NCBI GenBank assembly: GCA_005799745.1
Contig: SYFY01000192.1
Span: 19,742 to 83,741 of the forward strand
Direction of reading: 5' to 3'
DNA: 64,000 nucleotides
From: Gammaproteobacteria bacterium
GTDB lineage: Bacteria; Pseudomonadota; Gammaproteobacteria; Pseudomonadales; Azotimanducaceae
The notes below the pieces were generated by a model. The model was not told the DNA's origin. It made no database searches and worked only from the letters and a program-made list of their open reading frames with translations. The position numbers and the translations under genes are program-made. Below are positions 27,713-37,419 of the stretch, in pieces; position 1 is the stretch's first letter, and the number at the start of each line of letters is the position of its first letter.

Positions 27713-28099
27713 TCAGCAGACGATGTCTGCGCCGGAATTCAGCACATGACCTGCCGGGGTCTTGCTGATCGATCCGCGCAGCAGTACTTCCTTCCCATGA
27801 CAGGCCTTGATGCGCTCGCGATCTGAATCCACGGGAAACGCCACTGGAAGCGCAAAGCGCTCGCCTCGTCGCGTGGCGTGATCTGCGTGGAAGAACAACG
27901 TGGCGCCAGGTCCTGCGGGATCAACCATCAGGTGTCCGTAGCTGGTGATTGACTTGTTCACATAGAGGTTGCCAAACATGACAAGGTCGATCACGGAGAC
28001 TCGACCGTCGGCGACAGGAACGTAGCCAGGTACACAGGCGGTGAGTAGAAGCAGTAGGGCGGCGGTGACGAATCCGCGAGGAGAAGTGGGGTAGTGCAT
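27713..28099 (-). CDS. small lipoprotein, unknown
   Basis: A 128-residue protein with a lipoprotein signal ('FVTAALLLLLTAC', lipobox LTAC). The mature part ('VSVIDLVMFGNLYVNKSITSYGHLMVDPAG') has no family that I recognise and ends in 'SGADIVC'. ATG 28099 is chosen because it starts the signal peptide. It converges with the glutaredoxin gene with a six-base gap. Confidence 0.65.
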   Translation of the reverse strand: MHYPTSPRGFVTAALLLLLTACVPGYVPVADGRVSVIDLVMFGNLYVNKSITSYGHLMVDPAGPGATLFFHADHATRRGERFALPVAFPVDSDRERIKACHGKEVLLRGSISKTPAGHVLNSGADIVC

Positions 28100-28192
28100 C
28101 GCTTTCAAGTCCATGTGTTTGGAGGCCCAGTCTTTGAGGGTCAGGCAAGCTTCGCATGTCGCGGAAGCATGAGTCACTGGGGCCTTGCAGGT

Positions 28193-28774
28193 TCAGCCGC
28201 GACGTTGATGCCAAGCCTCGTCCGTCAGCTCGAAGCGAATGTCCTCTCCTGGCCACAACTCGCCTGTACCACTGACGAAAGTACCGGGGGACGACACTTC
28301 ACTCGTGGTGTACCGGAACCGTTCGATCTCGACAAACCCCAGACGGCCCAGAAGTGCTCGTGATCCACGGTTGGCTTCGTAAGTGGTTGCTGCGATGAGG
28401 GTCACGCCCTCCGATTGAAACGCTGCACCAAGGATTGCCGAGCCCGCTTCCACGCCGAAACCCTGTTTCCAAACGTGTTGTTTCAGTCGCAGGCCAAATG
28501 TGGGCGCAGCGCCTGGTATATCACCCGGAAAGATGCTGACCCAGCCGATGTCTTTGAGGTTGGAACGATCTTGTATCACCCAGACACCGAGATACGGCGG
28601 CCGCTCGGCAGCACGCAGCATCGTCGGCAGAACAGAATCGATCAGCGTCGCGCGGCTGACAGGTAGACCGCCGTTCAACCAGCGCATCACCTCGGGGTCA
28701 TTGTCGAGTGCAAACAACAACTCCACATCTTCAGCGCGCAGCGGCCGCAGGATCAGCCGCGGTGTTTCAATCAC
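28193..28774 (-). CDS. GNAT N-acetyltransferase (RimJ/RimL type)
   Basis: A 193-residue acetyltransferase with the RimJ/RimL start 'IETPRLILRPLRAEDVELLFAL', a middle 'IGWVSIFPG' strand, the acetyl-CoA-binding 'LKQHVWKQGFGVEAGSAIL' region and the terminal 'ANRGSRALLGRLGFVEIERF'. It uses acetyl-CoA to modify an amine. The substrate is unknown. Its ATG overlaps the stop of the upstream MFS gene by four bases, so they are probably co-translated. Confidence 0.85.
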   Translation of the reverse strand: MIETPRLILRPLRAEDVELLFALDNDPEVMRWLNGGLPVSRATLIDSVLPTMLRAAERPPYLGVWVIQDRSNLKDIGWVSIFPGDIPGAAPTFGLRLKQHVWKQGFGVEAGSAILGAAFQSEGVTLIAATTYEANRGSRALLGRLGFVEIERFRYTTSEVSSPGTFVSGTGELWPGEDIRFELTDEAWHQRRG

Positions 28775-30180
28775 ACCGCATCCTCGTGGGCTGTCACCTG
28801 CTCTTCTCGGACGAAGAACAACATGAAAAAGCCGATGGTCAACAGGATCAGGAGTGAGGAATAACCCGCACGCTGACTTTCAAACGCCCGCGTGAACACA
28901 CCGACGAGAAATGGTGCGAGGAAGGCGGTTGCCGTTCCCGACAACGCATAGAGCCCGAAGAACTGGGTCATCATCGACGGCGGTGCAATCCTCGCCATCA
29001 TCGTTCGTGACGCCGCGAAACCCACAGTGATGAACATGGCGAAAAACTGGTTGTTGATGAAAAACACGAGTTCCGGAAGGGTTGCGAAGAAAGGTGAGTC
29101 CCATACCGGCCCCGTGTTCACGAGGGGCATGAACAGAATGGAATCCGGCCGAATCGTCACCGCAAATGCGAGTAAGGCTGCTGTACCACCAATCGCCAGT
29201 AACAAGGTTTTGCGTGAACCCAGCAGATCGTCCAACCAACCGCCGATCACGGCGCCAATCGCCGCCGAGAATGACGAGATAATGCCGAAGATCAACATCG
29301 TCGTGGTGTCCCAACCAAACGTTCCTGCTGCGAAGACACCGCCGAAGATCAGAACACCGACCATGCCGTCGTTGAAAAGCATGCGTGAGATTAGATACAG
29401 CGCGACGTTGCGATAGTGTTTGAGTCGGCGCAGCGTCGACACCACCGCACCCAGACCTTCGCGAACCGCAGAGCCAATGGAACCACTGGCATTTTTGCCA
29501 TCGGGTGTGAACAACAAGAGCGGCAGTGTGAAGAGCAACATCCACATCGCCGAGAGTGGCGCGACGATGCGGTCATCCTCGGAGGCGCCTTGATCTATAC
29601 CGAACAGCGGCTCACTTGGGATGAACGAGAAGTCGCTGTTGCCGGGCCAGGCGAAGGCATAGAGCACCAGCACCATCAGCAAGAGCCCGGCAATGTTGCC
29701 GTAGGCGAGGGCATATCCGGAGATGGCACCGACCTTGGTGACCGGCGCAATGCTCGGCAACATCGCGTTGTGAAAAACTGCCGAGTATTCGAAGGCGATG
29801 CTGACGATCACCATCAGCACCAGCGTCATGGTGACACCGATGCCTTCGCCACCGGGCAGTGACCACCACAAGAGATAAGCGGCTGGAACCATGATGCCAA
29901 CGAAGGTGGCGATCCAGGGTTTGCGGCGTCCACGTCGATCGGCAATCGCACCGAGGAAAGGAGCCGTGATCGCGATAATGAAACCCGAAATTGTATTGGT
30001 GAACCCGAGCATGCTCTGACCCTCCACCGGGTTCGGAGCAACTGTGGTCGTGAAGTACGGAGCGAAGATGTAGATAGTCACCAGAATGACGTAGGGGTTG
30101 CGCGCCCATTCAAACAACGCCCAGCTGTGATAGCCCAATGGTCCCGCGGCACGATCGCCCGTGAGTGATAAGGCATGCAC
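28771..30180 (-). CDS. MFS transporter, Atg22/UMF1 type
   Basis: A 469-residue membrane protein with 11-12 helices. 'SWALFEWARNPYVILVTIYIFAPYF' at the start and 'GAIADRRGRRKPWI' after helix 2 are the usual signature of the UMF1 (Atg22-like) branch of MFS. Members of this branch are thought to export amino acids or drugs, but the cargo here is not known. It is divergent from the gene at 30314, with a 133-bp promoter region between. Confidence 0.83.
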   Translation of the reverse strand: MHALSLTGDRAAGPLGYHSWALFEWARNPYVILVTIYIFAPYFTTTVAPNPVEGQSMLGFTNTISGFIIAITAPFLGAIADRRGRRKPWIATFVGIMVPAAYLLWWSLPGGEGIGVTMTLVLMVIVSIAFEYSAVFHNAMLPSIAPVTKVGAISGYALAYGNIAGLLLMVLVLYAFAWPGNSDFSFIPSEPLFGIDQGASEDDRIVAPLSAMWMLLFTLPLLLFTPDGKNASGSIGSAVREGLGAVVSTLRRLKHYRNVALYLISRMLFNDGMVGVLIFGGVFAAGTFGWDTTTMLIFGIISSFSAAIGAVIGGWLDDLLGSRKTLLLAIGGTAALLAFAVTIRPDSILFMPLVNTGPVWDSPFFATLPELVFFINNQFFAMFITVGFAASRTMMARIAPPSMMTQFFGLYALSGTATAFLAPFLVGVFTRAFESQRAGYSSLLILLTIGFFMLFFVREEQVTAHEDAV

Positions 30181-30313
30181 TGTGGAACCCGACCTTGATT
30201 GGTGAACAAGCCGGCGATTGTGGGGGCAAAGGGTATGAGGTTAATAGGGGTAGCATGCGTACAACGATGCGTTGCAGTGATACGCTCTTCCCCGTTCTGG
30301 TGGGAGGAACAAT

Positions 30314-31756
30314 ATGGTGAGTGAAACACCTGGCGGCAGTGTGGTGCTGGCCGGTGGTCGAAGTGCATCGGAGATTTTGTATGGTGCGCTGGACGACGCC
30401 GTTCGCACTTGTGCGACGCCATCCAAGTCGTTTTCGCTTCCCAATAAAGGACAAGTATTTAAGCGCGCCTATCCCGACATCCTTCCTGTATTCGAAGCTG
30501 CGCGACTTGGGAGTACTCAGCGTCTGGAAATGGCGCGACACATCGTCGATACGTTGCGACGCGAGCTGGTGTGGCAATGGGGTAGCGAGGCGATGCCTGT
30601 CGCAGGCGTGCTGCGAGATGCCGCCGAACCCCTCGCACTTGAAGTGAAGGATTTTGGTGCAGGGCAGGGGTGGACGCCTGAGCTGACTGATCGAGGTACG
30701 ATCTGGAAAGCTGACTCACTGGCACTTGTCGGTGAAGTACTTTGCGGCCGCCAAGTGATTACAAGCGCCGCCGCAGAGGCGCTTGCATGGATCAGCAAGC
30801 ACTTGTTGGAACAAGGCCGCGTTCACCTCGGTGGTCGGCGAATCGCGATGCTTGGTGCGGGTGCGGAGATGGCGCCGACACGCGCGTGGCTTCAGGCAGG
30901 AGCGGACGTATTGTGGCTTGATGCCGCACCACCACCTCAAGCGTGGTTTGATTCGGGTGACTTGAAAGGGCGCTTGTACACTCCATCTCTTCCGGTGGAT
31001 CTCCTGTCGCGTCCGCAGGAAGTACTCGCCACCTTGTTGGCCTTCAGCAACGGTGAGCCACTCGATCTCGGACTCTACGCTTATGCACCTGGGAAAGCAC
31101 GGGAGATCAGACTTACTGCGGTGATGAATGCTCTTGTTGAAGCCATGCCATGTGATCTTGTCCGGAGTGTCACGCTGCTCGTATCTCCGACCACGCCGAC
31201 AGCAATCGGAGAAGATGACGTAGCTACGATGCAAACAAGACGACACACGCGGCCGGCTTGGGAGACGATTCTTTCTGGCCTTGGGCTCTTGTCCCGACAA
31301 AATGGCTGCGTGGAAACCTCGAGCGGTGCTGTAAGCCGGACGGTCATCGGCATTCAAGGTGCGAGTTATCAGGCGGCACAGTACGTTGGTAAAATACTGA
31401 CGGCGGAATGTTGGTACCAGGACAGCATCGCTTCGGGAGAAAGTGGTCCTCGCATCTCTGCCAACACCGCAGCCATTACACGGACTCGCTCGTTGGAGCA
31501 TCCTGTGTTTACCGCAGCCTTTGCAGGAGCGTCAGCATTCGGTGTGGAGACGCTAGAGCCTGAGCAATCGCGTTGTCTGAACGGGCTTCTCGCATTGCAC
31601 GACTGGTTTCATCCGGAACCTCCGGTGCCAGGTCGAATCCGCGTGCATGGTGGAATTCACACGTTGCCTTATCCGTTGGAGTCTGCGCTTCAGGTGGCCG
31701 CGGCGATTGGATTTGCGAGACGACCCAAGCTATTTCGTGGTCTTCTGAGTCGGTGA
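30314..31756 (+). CDS. uncharacterised 480-residue protein with a Rossmann-like core
   Basis: I do not recognise a family. The sequence is soluble and complete (480 residues). A central 'RRIAMLGAGAEMAPTRAWLQAGADVLWLD' looks like a beta-alpha-beta nucleotide-binding unit with a GxGxE-like turn, and the C-terminal part 'GRIRVHGGIHTLPYPLESALQVAAAIGFA' is repeat-free and conserved-looking. A GGGAGGAA ribosome site precedes the ATG. It is followed after 42 bp by a tandem-domain CoA transferase, so a role in metabolism of a CoA ester, perhaps as a dehydrogenase-like enzyme, is possible but unproven. Confidence 0.75.
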   Translation: MVSETPGGSVVLAGGRSASEILYGALDDAVRTCATPSKSFSLPNKGQVFKRAYPDILPVFEAARLGSTQRLEMARHIVDTLRRELVWQWGSEAMPVAGVLRDAAEPLALEVKDFGAGQGWTPELTDRGTIWKADSLALVGEVLCGRQVITSAAAEALAWISKHLLEQGRVHLGGRRIAMLGAGAEMAPTRAWLQAGADVLWLDAAPPPQAWFDSGDLKGRLYTPSLPVDLLSRPQEVLATLLAFSNGEPLDLGLYAYAPGKAREIRLTAVMNALVEAMPCDLVRSVTLLVSPTTPTAIGEDDVATMQTRRHTRPAWETILSGLGLLSRQNGCVETSSGAVSRTVIGIQGASYQAAQYVGKILTAECWYQDSIASGESGPRISANTAAITRTRSLEHPVFTAAFAGASAFGVETLEPEQSRCLNGLLALHDWFHPEPPVPGRIRVHGGIHTLPYPLESALQVAAAIGFARRPKLFRGLLSR

Positions 31757-31798
31757 TATCGTGCGGGTAAGGTTGGAATTGCAGTTACTTGAGGGGAA

Positions 31799-34126
31799 AT
31801 GACGGTGCAAGCGCTGCAAGGTGTTCGAGTACTGGATCTCACGATTGGACCTGTCGGTGGCATGGTCATGACTGTGTTCGCAGACTTCGGTGCTGAAGTT
31901 CTACGGCTCAAGCGTGGTGATCGTTTTGAGCAACTGCCCGCAGCACCGATGTGGCGGCGAGGCACTGCAGCGACTCAGCTCGATGTGCAACAAGACCGCA
32001 CACGCTTCCACGCGCTCTGCGCGGCAGCAGATGTGTTGGTGATTAATTGGCGCCCTGCGACACGTAGCGCTGCTGGTATAGACGTCCAGACACTTCGACA
32101 GAAGTTCCCGCACCTTGTGATCTGTTCGATTACGTCATTTGGTGCGGAAGATCCACGTTCGAACTTGCCGGGTTATGAACATGTGGTCGCTGCAGCCATT
32201 GGTCGTATGTTGTGTTTTACCGGTTGTCCAGATCGTGACGGCCCTGCATTTTCTGCACTGCAGGTCGGGGTGCATGCCTGCACACAGTCGGTGATCAGTG
32301 GTGTGCTGGCTGCGTTGGTAGCACGTTCGCAACAGGGCCAGGGTTCACTGGTCGAAACCAGCATGCTGCAGGGTTTTCTGGCTTTTGAACAAGGCGCAAT
32401 GCTGGGTGAGCAGTTCCGTGCGCGCTTGGGTGATGTGGTTGATGGTGTTGCTGGCTCGGCGGCCCAGGCAGGCATACCCACGCTTCACTACCTGCCGACA
32501 CAAGCTGGCGACGGTCGATGGGTGCAACTCGGCAATCTCCTACCACACCTGTTCGATAATTTCCTCGTTGCCACGGAACTCGTCGATATCCTCGCGGACC
32601 CCGATTACGACACCACGCAGATGAATCTGCCGGAAGAAAAACGTGAGCGCTTCCGTGACCTCATGTTCCGTCGCATGCAGGAGAAAAGTGCAGCCGAGTG
32701 GATGGACGTCTTCATCGACAACGGCAGTGTGGTAGCCGGGCTTGTGCAGACCACACAGGATGCCCTTCGCGACGTTGACATGTTGGCCAACGGGCACGTC
32801 ATTGATCTGGGCGGGAGTATTCAGCTGGGTCCTCTCGCTAAGTTGTCTGAGACGCCGGCATCACCCCGTTTCGGAGTCGCGGATGGAGAGGCGCTTAGTC
32901 TTGAGTGGGCGAGCTCGCCACGTCCAACGACCCCATTTCGTGCGAACACCCACTTACCGCTTCAGGGAGTGCGGGTGGTTGAAATCGCAACGATCATCGC
33001 CGCGCCGTTTGGTGCTTCATTGCTAGCGGAACTTGGCGCCGATGTCATCAAGGTTGAACCCATCGGTGGTGATCCTTATCGCGGGCTCGCTGCAGGCGTC
33101 GGTGCTTGTCGCGTCAATCTCGGTAAACGCAGCATTCGTGTAGATCTGAAAAGCCGCGAAGGGCAGTCGGTGGTGAGTGATCTGCTGCGCGATACAGATG
33201 TGTTGATCCATAACTTTCGGCCCGGTGTTCCCGAAAAACTCGGTATCGATTACGCGACCCTCAGCGCCATCAATCCACGGCTCGTGTATCTGCAGAGCAA
33301 CGGTTATGGTCCTGAAGGTCCGGGTGCACATCGACCGAGTACCCATCCGATTCCGGGAGCAGGGATGGGTGGTGTGCATTTACAGATGGGCGGGGAATTG
33401 CCGTCGCAACTGCTTGATCTCGACCAGCTGCGGGTATGGTCACGCCGATTGATGCGCGCCAATGAAGTGAATCCCGATCCGAATACGGCGCTTGTGATCG
33501 CCTCGTCTGCCTTGCTGGGCTTGGCAGCACGTGAACGTACCGGACAGGGGCAAGTGGTGTTTGTGGACATGTTCGGTGCCAACGCCTGGGCGAATGCTGA
33601 CGATTTCATTTCGTATCCCGGCAAAGTCGACCGTGCCTACCCCGACGAAGGCCAACACGGGCTTTCTTCGGTCTATCGGCTCTACCGTTGTGCGGGTGAC
33701 AGCTGGGTCTTTCTGGCGCTGGGGACAGCAGCTGATCATTCCTGCGCAAGTGAGGTGTTTGAGGCTGCAGGTGTGGGTCGACCTGTTCTCAAACAATCGG
33801 GGGCACTTGAGGTCGCCTTCGCTCAACGATCAGCAGCAGAGTGGGAGTCCCGCTTTTTTGTCGCTGGTCTCGCCTGTGTACGTGCCGACAAGGCGATGCC
33901 CAAATTCTTCTGGCGATTACCCGAACAAGCGGCGTTCCGCACATCGAGCCAATACGCGGAGTGGGGTGGATTTGTGCGCCCGGGTTCACTGTGTCGGTTC
34001 GACCGGTTGCCACAGGCTGAGTTGAATCCACCGCTGGCCGGCGAACACTCGCGGACGCTTTTGGTTCTGATCGGACGGTCGGATGCTGAGATTGATTCAC
34101 TCCTCGCTGCCGGTGTGGTCGCCTGA
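31799..34126 (+). CDS. class III (CaiB/BaiF) CoA transferase, two fused domains
   Basis: A 775-residue protein made of two class III CoA-transferase domains. Domain 1 (about 1-360) starts 'LQGVRVLDLTIGPVGGMV' and domain 2 (about 375-775) starts 'LQGVRVVEIATIIAAPFGASLLAELGADVIKVEP', each followed by the 'R.GD..V..LL...DVL..N.RP' block. Such enzymes move CoA between carboxylic acids. DddD, which acts on dimethylsulfoniopropionate, is the best-known fused example, but its usual partner genes are absent here. GAGGGG precedes the ATG. It probably forms an operon with the unknown protein upstream. Confidence 0.88.
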   Translation: MTVQALQGVRVLDLTIGPVGGMVMTVFADFGAEVLRLKRGDRFEQLPAAPMWRRGTAATQLDVQQDRTRFHALCAAADVLVINWRPATRSAAGIDVQTLRQKFPHLVICSITSFGAEDPRSNLPGYEHVVAAAIGRMLCFTGCPDRDGPAFSALQVGVHACTQSVISGVLAALVARSQQGQGSLVETSMLQGFLAFEQGAMLGEQFRARLGDVVDGVAGSAAQAGIPTLHYLPTQAGDGRWVQLGNLLPHLFDNFLVATELVDILADPDYDTTQMNLPEEKRERFRDLMFRRMQEKSAAEWMDVFIDNGSVVAGLVQTTQDALRDVDMLANGHVIDLGGSIQLGPLAKLSETPASPRFGVADGEALSLEWASSPRPTTPFRANTHLPLQGVRVVEIATIIAAPFGASLLAELGADVIKVEPIGGDPYRGLAAGVGACRVNLGKRSIRVDLKSREGQSVVSDLLRDTDVLIHNFRPGVPEKLGIDYATLSAINPRLVYLQSNGYGPEGPGAHRPSTHPIPGAGMGGVHLQMGGELPSQLLDLDQLRVWSRRLMRANEVNPDPNTALVIASSALLGLAARERTGQGQVVFVDMFGANAWANADDFISYPGKVDRAYPDEGQHGLSSVYRLYRCAGDSWVFLALGTAADHSCASEVFEAAGVGRPVLKQSGALEVAFAQRSAAEWESRFFVAGLACVRADKAMPKFFWRLPEQAAFRTSSQYAEWGGFVRPGSLCRFDRLPQAELNPPLAGEHSRTLLVLIGRSDAEIDSLLAAGVVA

Positions 34127-34186
34127 GCGTGTAAAAGTGCTCAACGTGCTTCCAGCCGCTCACCCGTCGAGGTGTAGAATTGGGTC

Positions 34187-35122
34187 ATGAACGCCCAGAC
34201 CGGCCCCCTACAGAAACCTCGCGATTTCCTCACCCCTCAGGAAATCCGTTCACTACGTGCGGTTAACCCACTGGCTTCCTGGTGGGCCATTGTGCACTGC
34301 TGGGGCGTGATCATCGGTACGTGGGTGGTCGTGACGGTATGGACGAATCCCCTCACGATTCTGCTCGGCATCCTGATCATTGGCACGCGACAGTTAGGTC
34401 TCGGCGTTTTGAGTCACGACGCTGCGCATTTCACGCTGTTTGGCAACAAAGAGCTCAACGATTGGACTGCAGAGTGGTTGATGAACCGGCCGCTGCTCGG
34501 CGCGTCGGTACTGAGTTATCGCAAATACCATCTCGGCCATCACAAGTTTACGCAACAAACTAACGACCCTGACCTCTATCTTTCGAAACCGTTTCCGATT
34601 AACCGCGAGAGTCTGCAACGGAAGATCTTTCGCGACCTGACCGGGCAGACCGGCTTCAAACAATACGGCGGTAGTTTCCGTGAAGCGTTTAAGGGCGATA
34701 CGTTCTCAGAAGCTCTTTTTCGTGGCATGCAAAGGCTTGGCCCAAACATCGCCATTAATCTGATATTCCTCACGTCGTTTGCACTGGCCGGTAAGTGGTA
34801 TCTGTACTTTCTGCTCTGGTGGGCGCCAGCACTGACGTGGAACCGTTTCGTCACGCGCCTGCGCAACATCGCTGAACACGGAGCAGTGCCGGATAACGAT
34901 GATCGATTGCGCAATACCCGCACTGTGGTGGCGAACTGGATTGAACGCGCGTTCATCGCGCCCTACCGGGTCAACTATCACCTTGAACACCATCTCCTTG
35001 TCAGCTGCCCGTTCTATCGATTACCCACGATGCACAAGCTGCTGATTGAACGTGGCTTCGGTGATCGCATGGAAGTCCGCTACGGATATCGGGACATGCT
35101 GCGGCAGGTGGTGCGTGCGTGA
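34187..35122 (+). CDS. fatty acid desaturase family protein
   Basis: A 311-residue membrane di-iron enzyme. Three histidine boxes are visible: 'SHDAAHF' (HxxxH), 'HLGHHKF' (HxxHH) and 'HLEHHLLV' (HxxHH), with hydrophobic helices between. The family introduces double bonds or hydroxyl groups into acyl chains or related lipids at the inner membrane. Regiochemistry and substrate cannot be read from sequence. It is 30 bp upstream of an FMN split-barrel gene on the same strand. Confidence 0.9.
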   Translation: MNAQTGPLQKPRDFLTPQEIRSLRAVNPLASWWAIVHCWGVIIGTWVVVTVWTNPLTILLGILIIGTRQLGLGVLSHDAAHFTLFGNKELNDWTAEWLMNRPLLGASVLSYRKYHLGHHKFTQQTNDPDLYLSKPFPINRESLQRKIFRDLTGQTGFKQYGGSFREAFKGDTFSEALFRGMQRLGPNIAINLIFLTSFALAGKWYLYFLLWWAPALTWNRFVTRLRNIAEHGAVPDNDDRLRNTRTVVANWIERAFIAPYRVNYHLEHHLLVSCPFYRLPTMHKLLIERGFGDRMEVRYGYRDMLRQVVRA

Positions 35123-35152
35123 GCCCGTTTGTAAATTTCCAGGAGCCATGAC

Positions 35153-35653
35153 ATGCCGCTGTTAACCGATATCGAACGTGACGCGTTCTTGAATGAGCGA
35201 GGTGTGCTTATGCGCATCGCGGTGGTGCGTCCAGATGGTCGTCCACTCGTCACACCCATCTGGTTTCTCTACGAAGAAGGTGCCATCTGGTTTACCCCGC
35301 GTGGTAAATCGGAGTGGTTTGCCTGTCTAAGGCGTGATCCGCGCGTCGCGCTATGTATCGATGAACAACCACTGCCGTATCGCAAGGTGCTGGTCGAAGG
35401 GAAAGCGGAACTCACTCACGACGTCGGCAACGATGCCGTCTGGCGTGAACGGTACAGACGCATCGCAAGGCGCTATGTGGATGATGCAGGTGCGGATGGC
35501 TACATCCAGAACACCATCAATCAGCCGCGTGGGCTTTTTTGTGTGAAACTCGCGAACGCCGATGTGAAGACGTGGCGCATGCCGCTGCCCGGTGAAGATG
35601 GCATGGGCATCTGGCACGATCGTTACTACACGCCAGGGACATCCTTCGGATGA
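35153..35653 (+). CDS. pyridoxamine-5'-phosphate-oxidase-like FMN/F420 split-barrel protein
   Basis: A 166-residue protein with the split-barrel flavin-binding pattern: 'IAVVRPDGRPLVTPIWFLYEEGAIWFTPRGKSEW' then 'RDPRVALCIDEQ' and 'VLVEGKAEL'. This family binds FMN or F420 and carries out varied redox steps. The true PdxH signature is not present. Its stop overlaps the next start (ATGA-type) at 35650, so it is co-translated with the SRPBCC gene. Confidence 0.83.
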   Translation: MPLLTDIERDAFLNERGVLMRIAVVRPDGRPLVTPIWFLYEEGAIWFTPRGKSEWFACLRRDPRVALCIDEQPLPYRKVLVEGKAELTHDVGNDAVWRERYRRIARRYVDDAGADGYIQNTINQPRGLFCVKLANADVKTWRMPLPGEDGMGIWHDRYYTPGTSFG

Positions 35654-36161
35654 GCACGCTCAGCTTGGTTCTGCTCGCCAAGGTGGTGGCATCAGCCCCG
35701 GATGGATTTGTCTCCGAACACGTACTCGACATCGAAGCGCCGCCGGCGCAGGTTTACACAGCGCTGACAGAAGATGTGGGCTGTTGGTGGGATGCGGATC
35801 ACTCCTATACTGGTGATGCGCACAACTTCTCCATGGATGCGCGTGCAGGAGGGTGTTTCTGCGAGGACTTCCCTAATGGCGGCAGCATCGAGCATTTGCG
35901 TGTGCTCTATGCTGATCCAGGCAAGTTCCTGCGGATGCAAGGTGGTCTAGGTCCACTGCAATCCATGCCCGTCAGCGGTGTTATGGATTTTGAATTCACC
36001 GCCACCGAAAAGGCACGCGACTCACTTATCGCTACAGCGTGCATGGACCTGTCAGTGCTGGATTGGAAGGGATGGCTGGGCCTGTGGATGCCGTTCAACT
36101 CGGTCAGTTGAAAAGACTGCAAGCCTATGTCGAAGGCGACGACTCCCAACGTGCGCGCTGA
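35650..36161 (+). pseudogene. SRPBCC (AHSA1-like) protein with a 3' frameshift
   Basis: A START/SRPBCC-fold protein ('SEHVLDIEAPPAQVYTALTEDVGCWWDADHSY'). The uninterrupted frame ends at 36111 in unlikely residues, while the sequence after about 36081 in another frame reads 'PVDAVQLGQLKRLQAYVEG', the expected C-terminal helix, and stops at 36161. One missing G in the GGG run at 36078-36080 restores 170 residues. Either a real mutation or a homopolymer error is possible. Proteins of this fold bind small hydrophobic ligands or chaperones. The restored end overlaps the next gene by 35 bases. Confidence 0.75.
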
Positions 36162-36729
36162 GGCGCTGTTTCAAAAGCACCCGGGTTGGCGGCCGACGCT
36201 GACGGCGTTGTATCAGATTCTGCGAAACTCAGAACTTGAAGAAACGGTTCGCTGGGGTGTGCCGACGTGGACACATAAGGGCTCAATCGTTGTTTCGCTC
36301 GTTGCCTTCAAACCCTACGCAGGTCTTTGGTTTCATCAAGGCGCATTGTTGGATGATCCACTCGGTGTTCTGGCGAAGCCGGAAGGCAGCAACATCAAGG
36401 CGCAGCGTCAGTGGCGGTTCAAAGCCGAAGATAAATTGAGCGCGCGGAAGGTGAATGACTATCTGCGGGGCGCGATCCGTCTTGCAGAGCAAGGCATCAA
36501 AGTGGCGCCCGAGAAAGGCCGGCCAGTGGAAATTCCACCCGTCCTGGCTGCGCAGTTTCGCTTTGATGAAACCCTTAAGGCGTCTTTCGAAGCACTCTCG
36601 TTGTCCAAGCGTCGCGAGTATGCAGAGTACGTCGCTTAGGCAAAGCAAGAAGAGACGGTGATGCGACGGCTGGAAAAGATTATTCCCATGATTCGCTCAA
36701 GCGTGGGGTTGAACGACAAGTACCGTTGA
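36127..36729 (+). pseudogene. DUF1801/YdeI-type protein interrupted by an in-frame TAG
   Basis: A small soluble protein of the DUF1801/YdeI group: 'TALYQILRNSELEETVRWGVPTW' near the start and 'SKRREYAEYVA' near the end. Translation stops at TAG 36637-36639, yet the frame continues with 'AKQEETVMRRLEKIIPMI' and 'GLNDKYR' to TGA at 36727-36729. That tail is the normal C-terminus of the family, so the stop removes about 30 residues. CAG, GAG or AAG to TAG would explain it. Full length would be 200 residues. Confidence 0.83.
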
Positions 36730-36755
36730 TCCATGGTCGCACCGTCTAGTCGGAA

Positions 36756-37400
36756 TCAGCGCACCACTGCCCAAACCGCATACAGCGGATCTCCACCTGC
36801 GCCCTGAGGCGTACGTAGTTGTATCAGCGGCTGGTGATACCCCCCCGCATACTCAAAGTACTGTCCGACCACCGCACAACGCTGCTCTTCACTGATCATC
36901 AGCCACCCACGAATGACCTTCGTTGGGAAACACCGGTTGGAAAACGTACACACAACCACGCCGCCCGGACGAACGATTCGGGCAGCGTCGCGTAACACAT
37001 CAATCGGTCGGACGAGGTAGTCGATGGATACACAACAGGTGGCGGCATCGAAGGACTTGTCAGGAAATGGAAACACCGGATCGACGTTCAGATCGTGAAC
37101 GGTGAACTCATCCGCTTGTTCGTTGGCGGCGAGTTCCCGTTGATTCATGCCGAGCGCCACCAGTTCTTTGGGTGGGGTGGTGAAGTGAGAAATCCACGAC
37201 GACATGAAGTCGAGCACCCGTTTGGCAGGACCTTCCCCATCGATTCCGAGTTCACGATACAGCGCGCGTACGGCTTGGATCGCACTGGCATCGATGTGTG
37301 TGACGAAACGGTCGTAGACGTAGAAGGCTGGGTCCGGAGACTCGTCGGAGCGACTGAAAAATCCTGCCGGGAAGTGGTCGTAGGGGTCGAGCGGATCCAT
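36756..37400 (-). CDS. SAM-dependent methyltransferase-like protein
   Basis: A 214-residue protein with a class I methyltransferase core: 'AKRVLDFMSSWISH' (degenerate SAM loop), 'FPDKSFDAATCCVSIDYL' and 'AARIVRPGGVVVCTFSNRC'. The glycine-rich motif I is replaced by 'DFMSSW', which is seen in some family members but may lower confidence in activity. ATG 37400 is chosen since similarity starts there. It follows the aminotransferase on the same strand with a 19-bp gap. Confidence 0.78.
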   Translation of the reverse strand: MDPLDPYDHFPAGFFSRSDESPDPAFYVYDRFVTHIDASAIQAVRALYRELGIDGEGPAKRVLDFMSSWISHFTTPPKELVALGMNQRELAANEQADEFTVHDLNVDPVFPFPDKSFDAATCCVSIDYLVRPIDVLRDAARIVRPGGVVVCTFSNRCFPTKVIRGWLMISEEQRCAVVGQYFEYAGGYHQPLIQLRTPQGAGGDPLYAVWAVVR

Positions 37401-37419
37401 GGCCTTCCTCGAGGTCGCG

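Noticed and set aside
3209..36639. Genome-wide reassignment of TAG (or a pyrrolysine code)
   Set aside because: TAG is the normal terminal stop of several intact genes in the window, including a second TAG at the family-typical end of the DUF1800 gene. One of the four internal stops is TAA, and no suppressor tRNA or pyl gene is visible.
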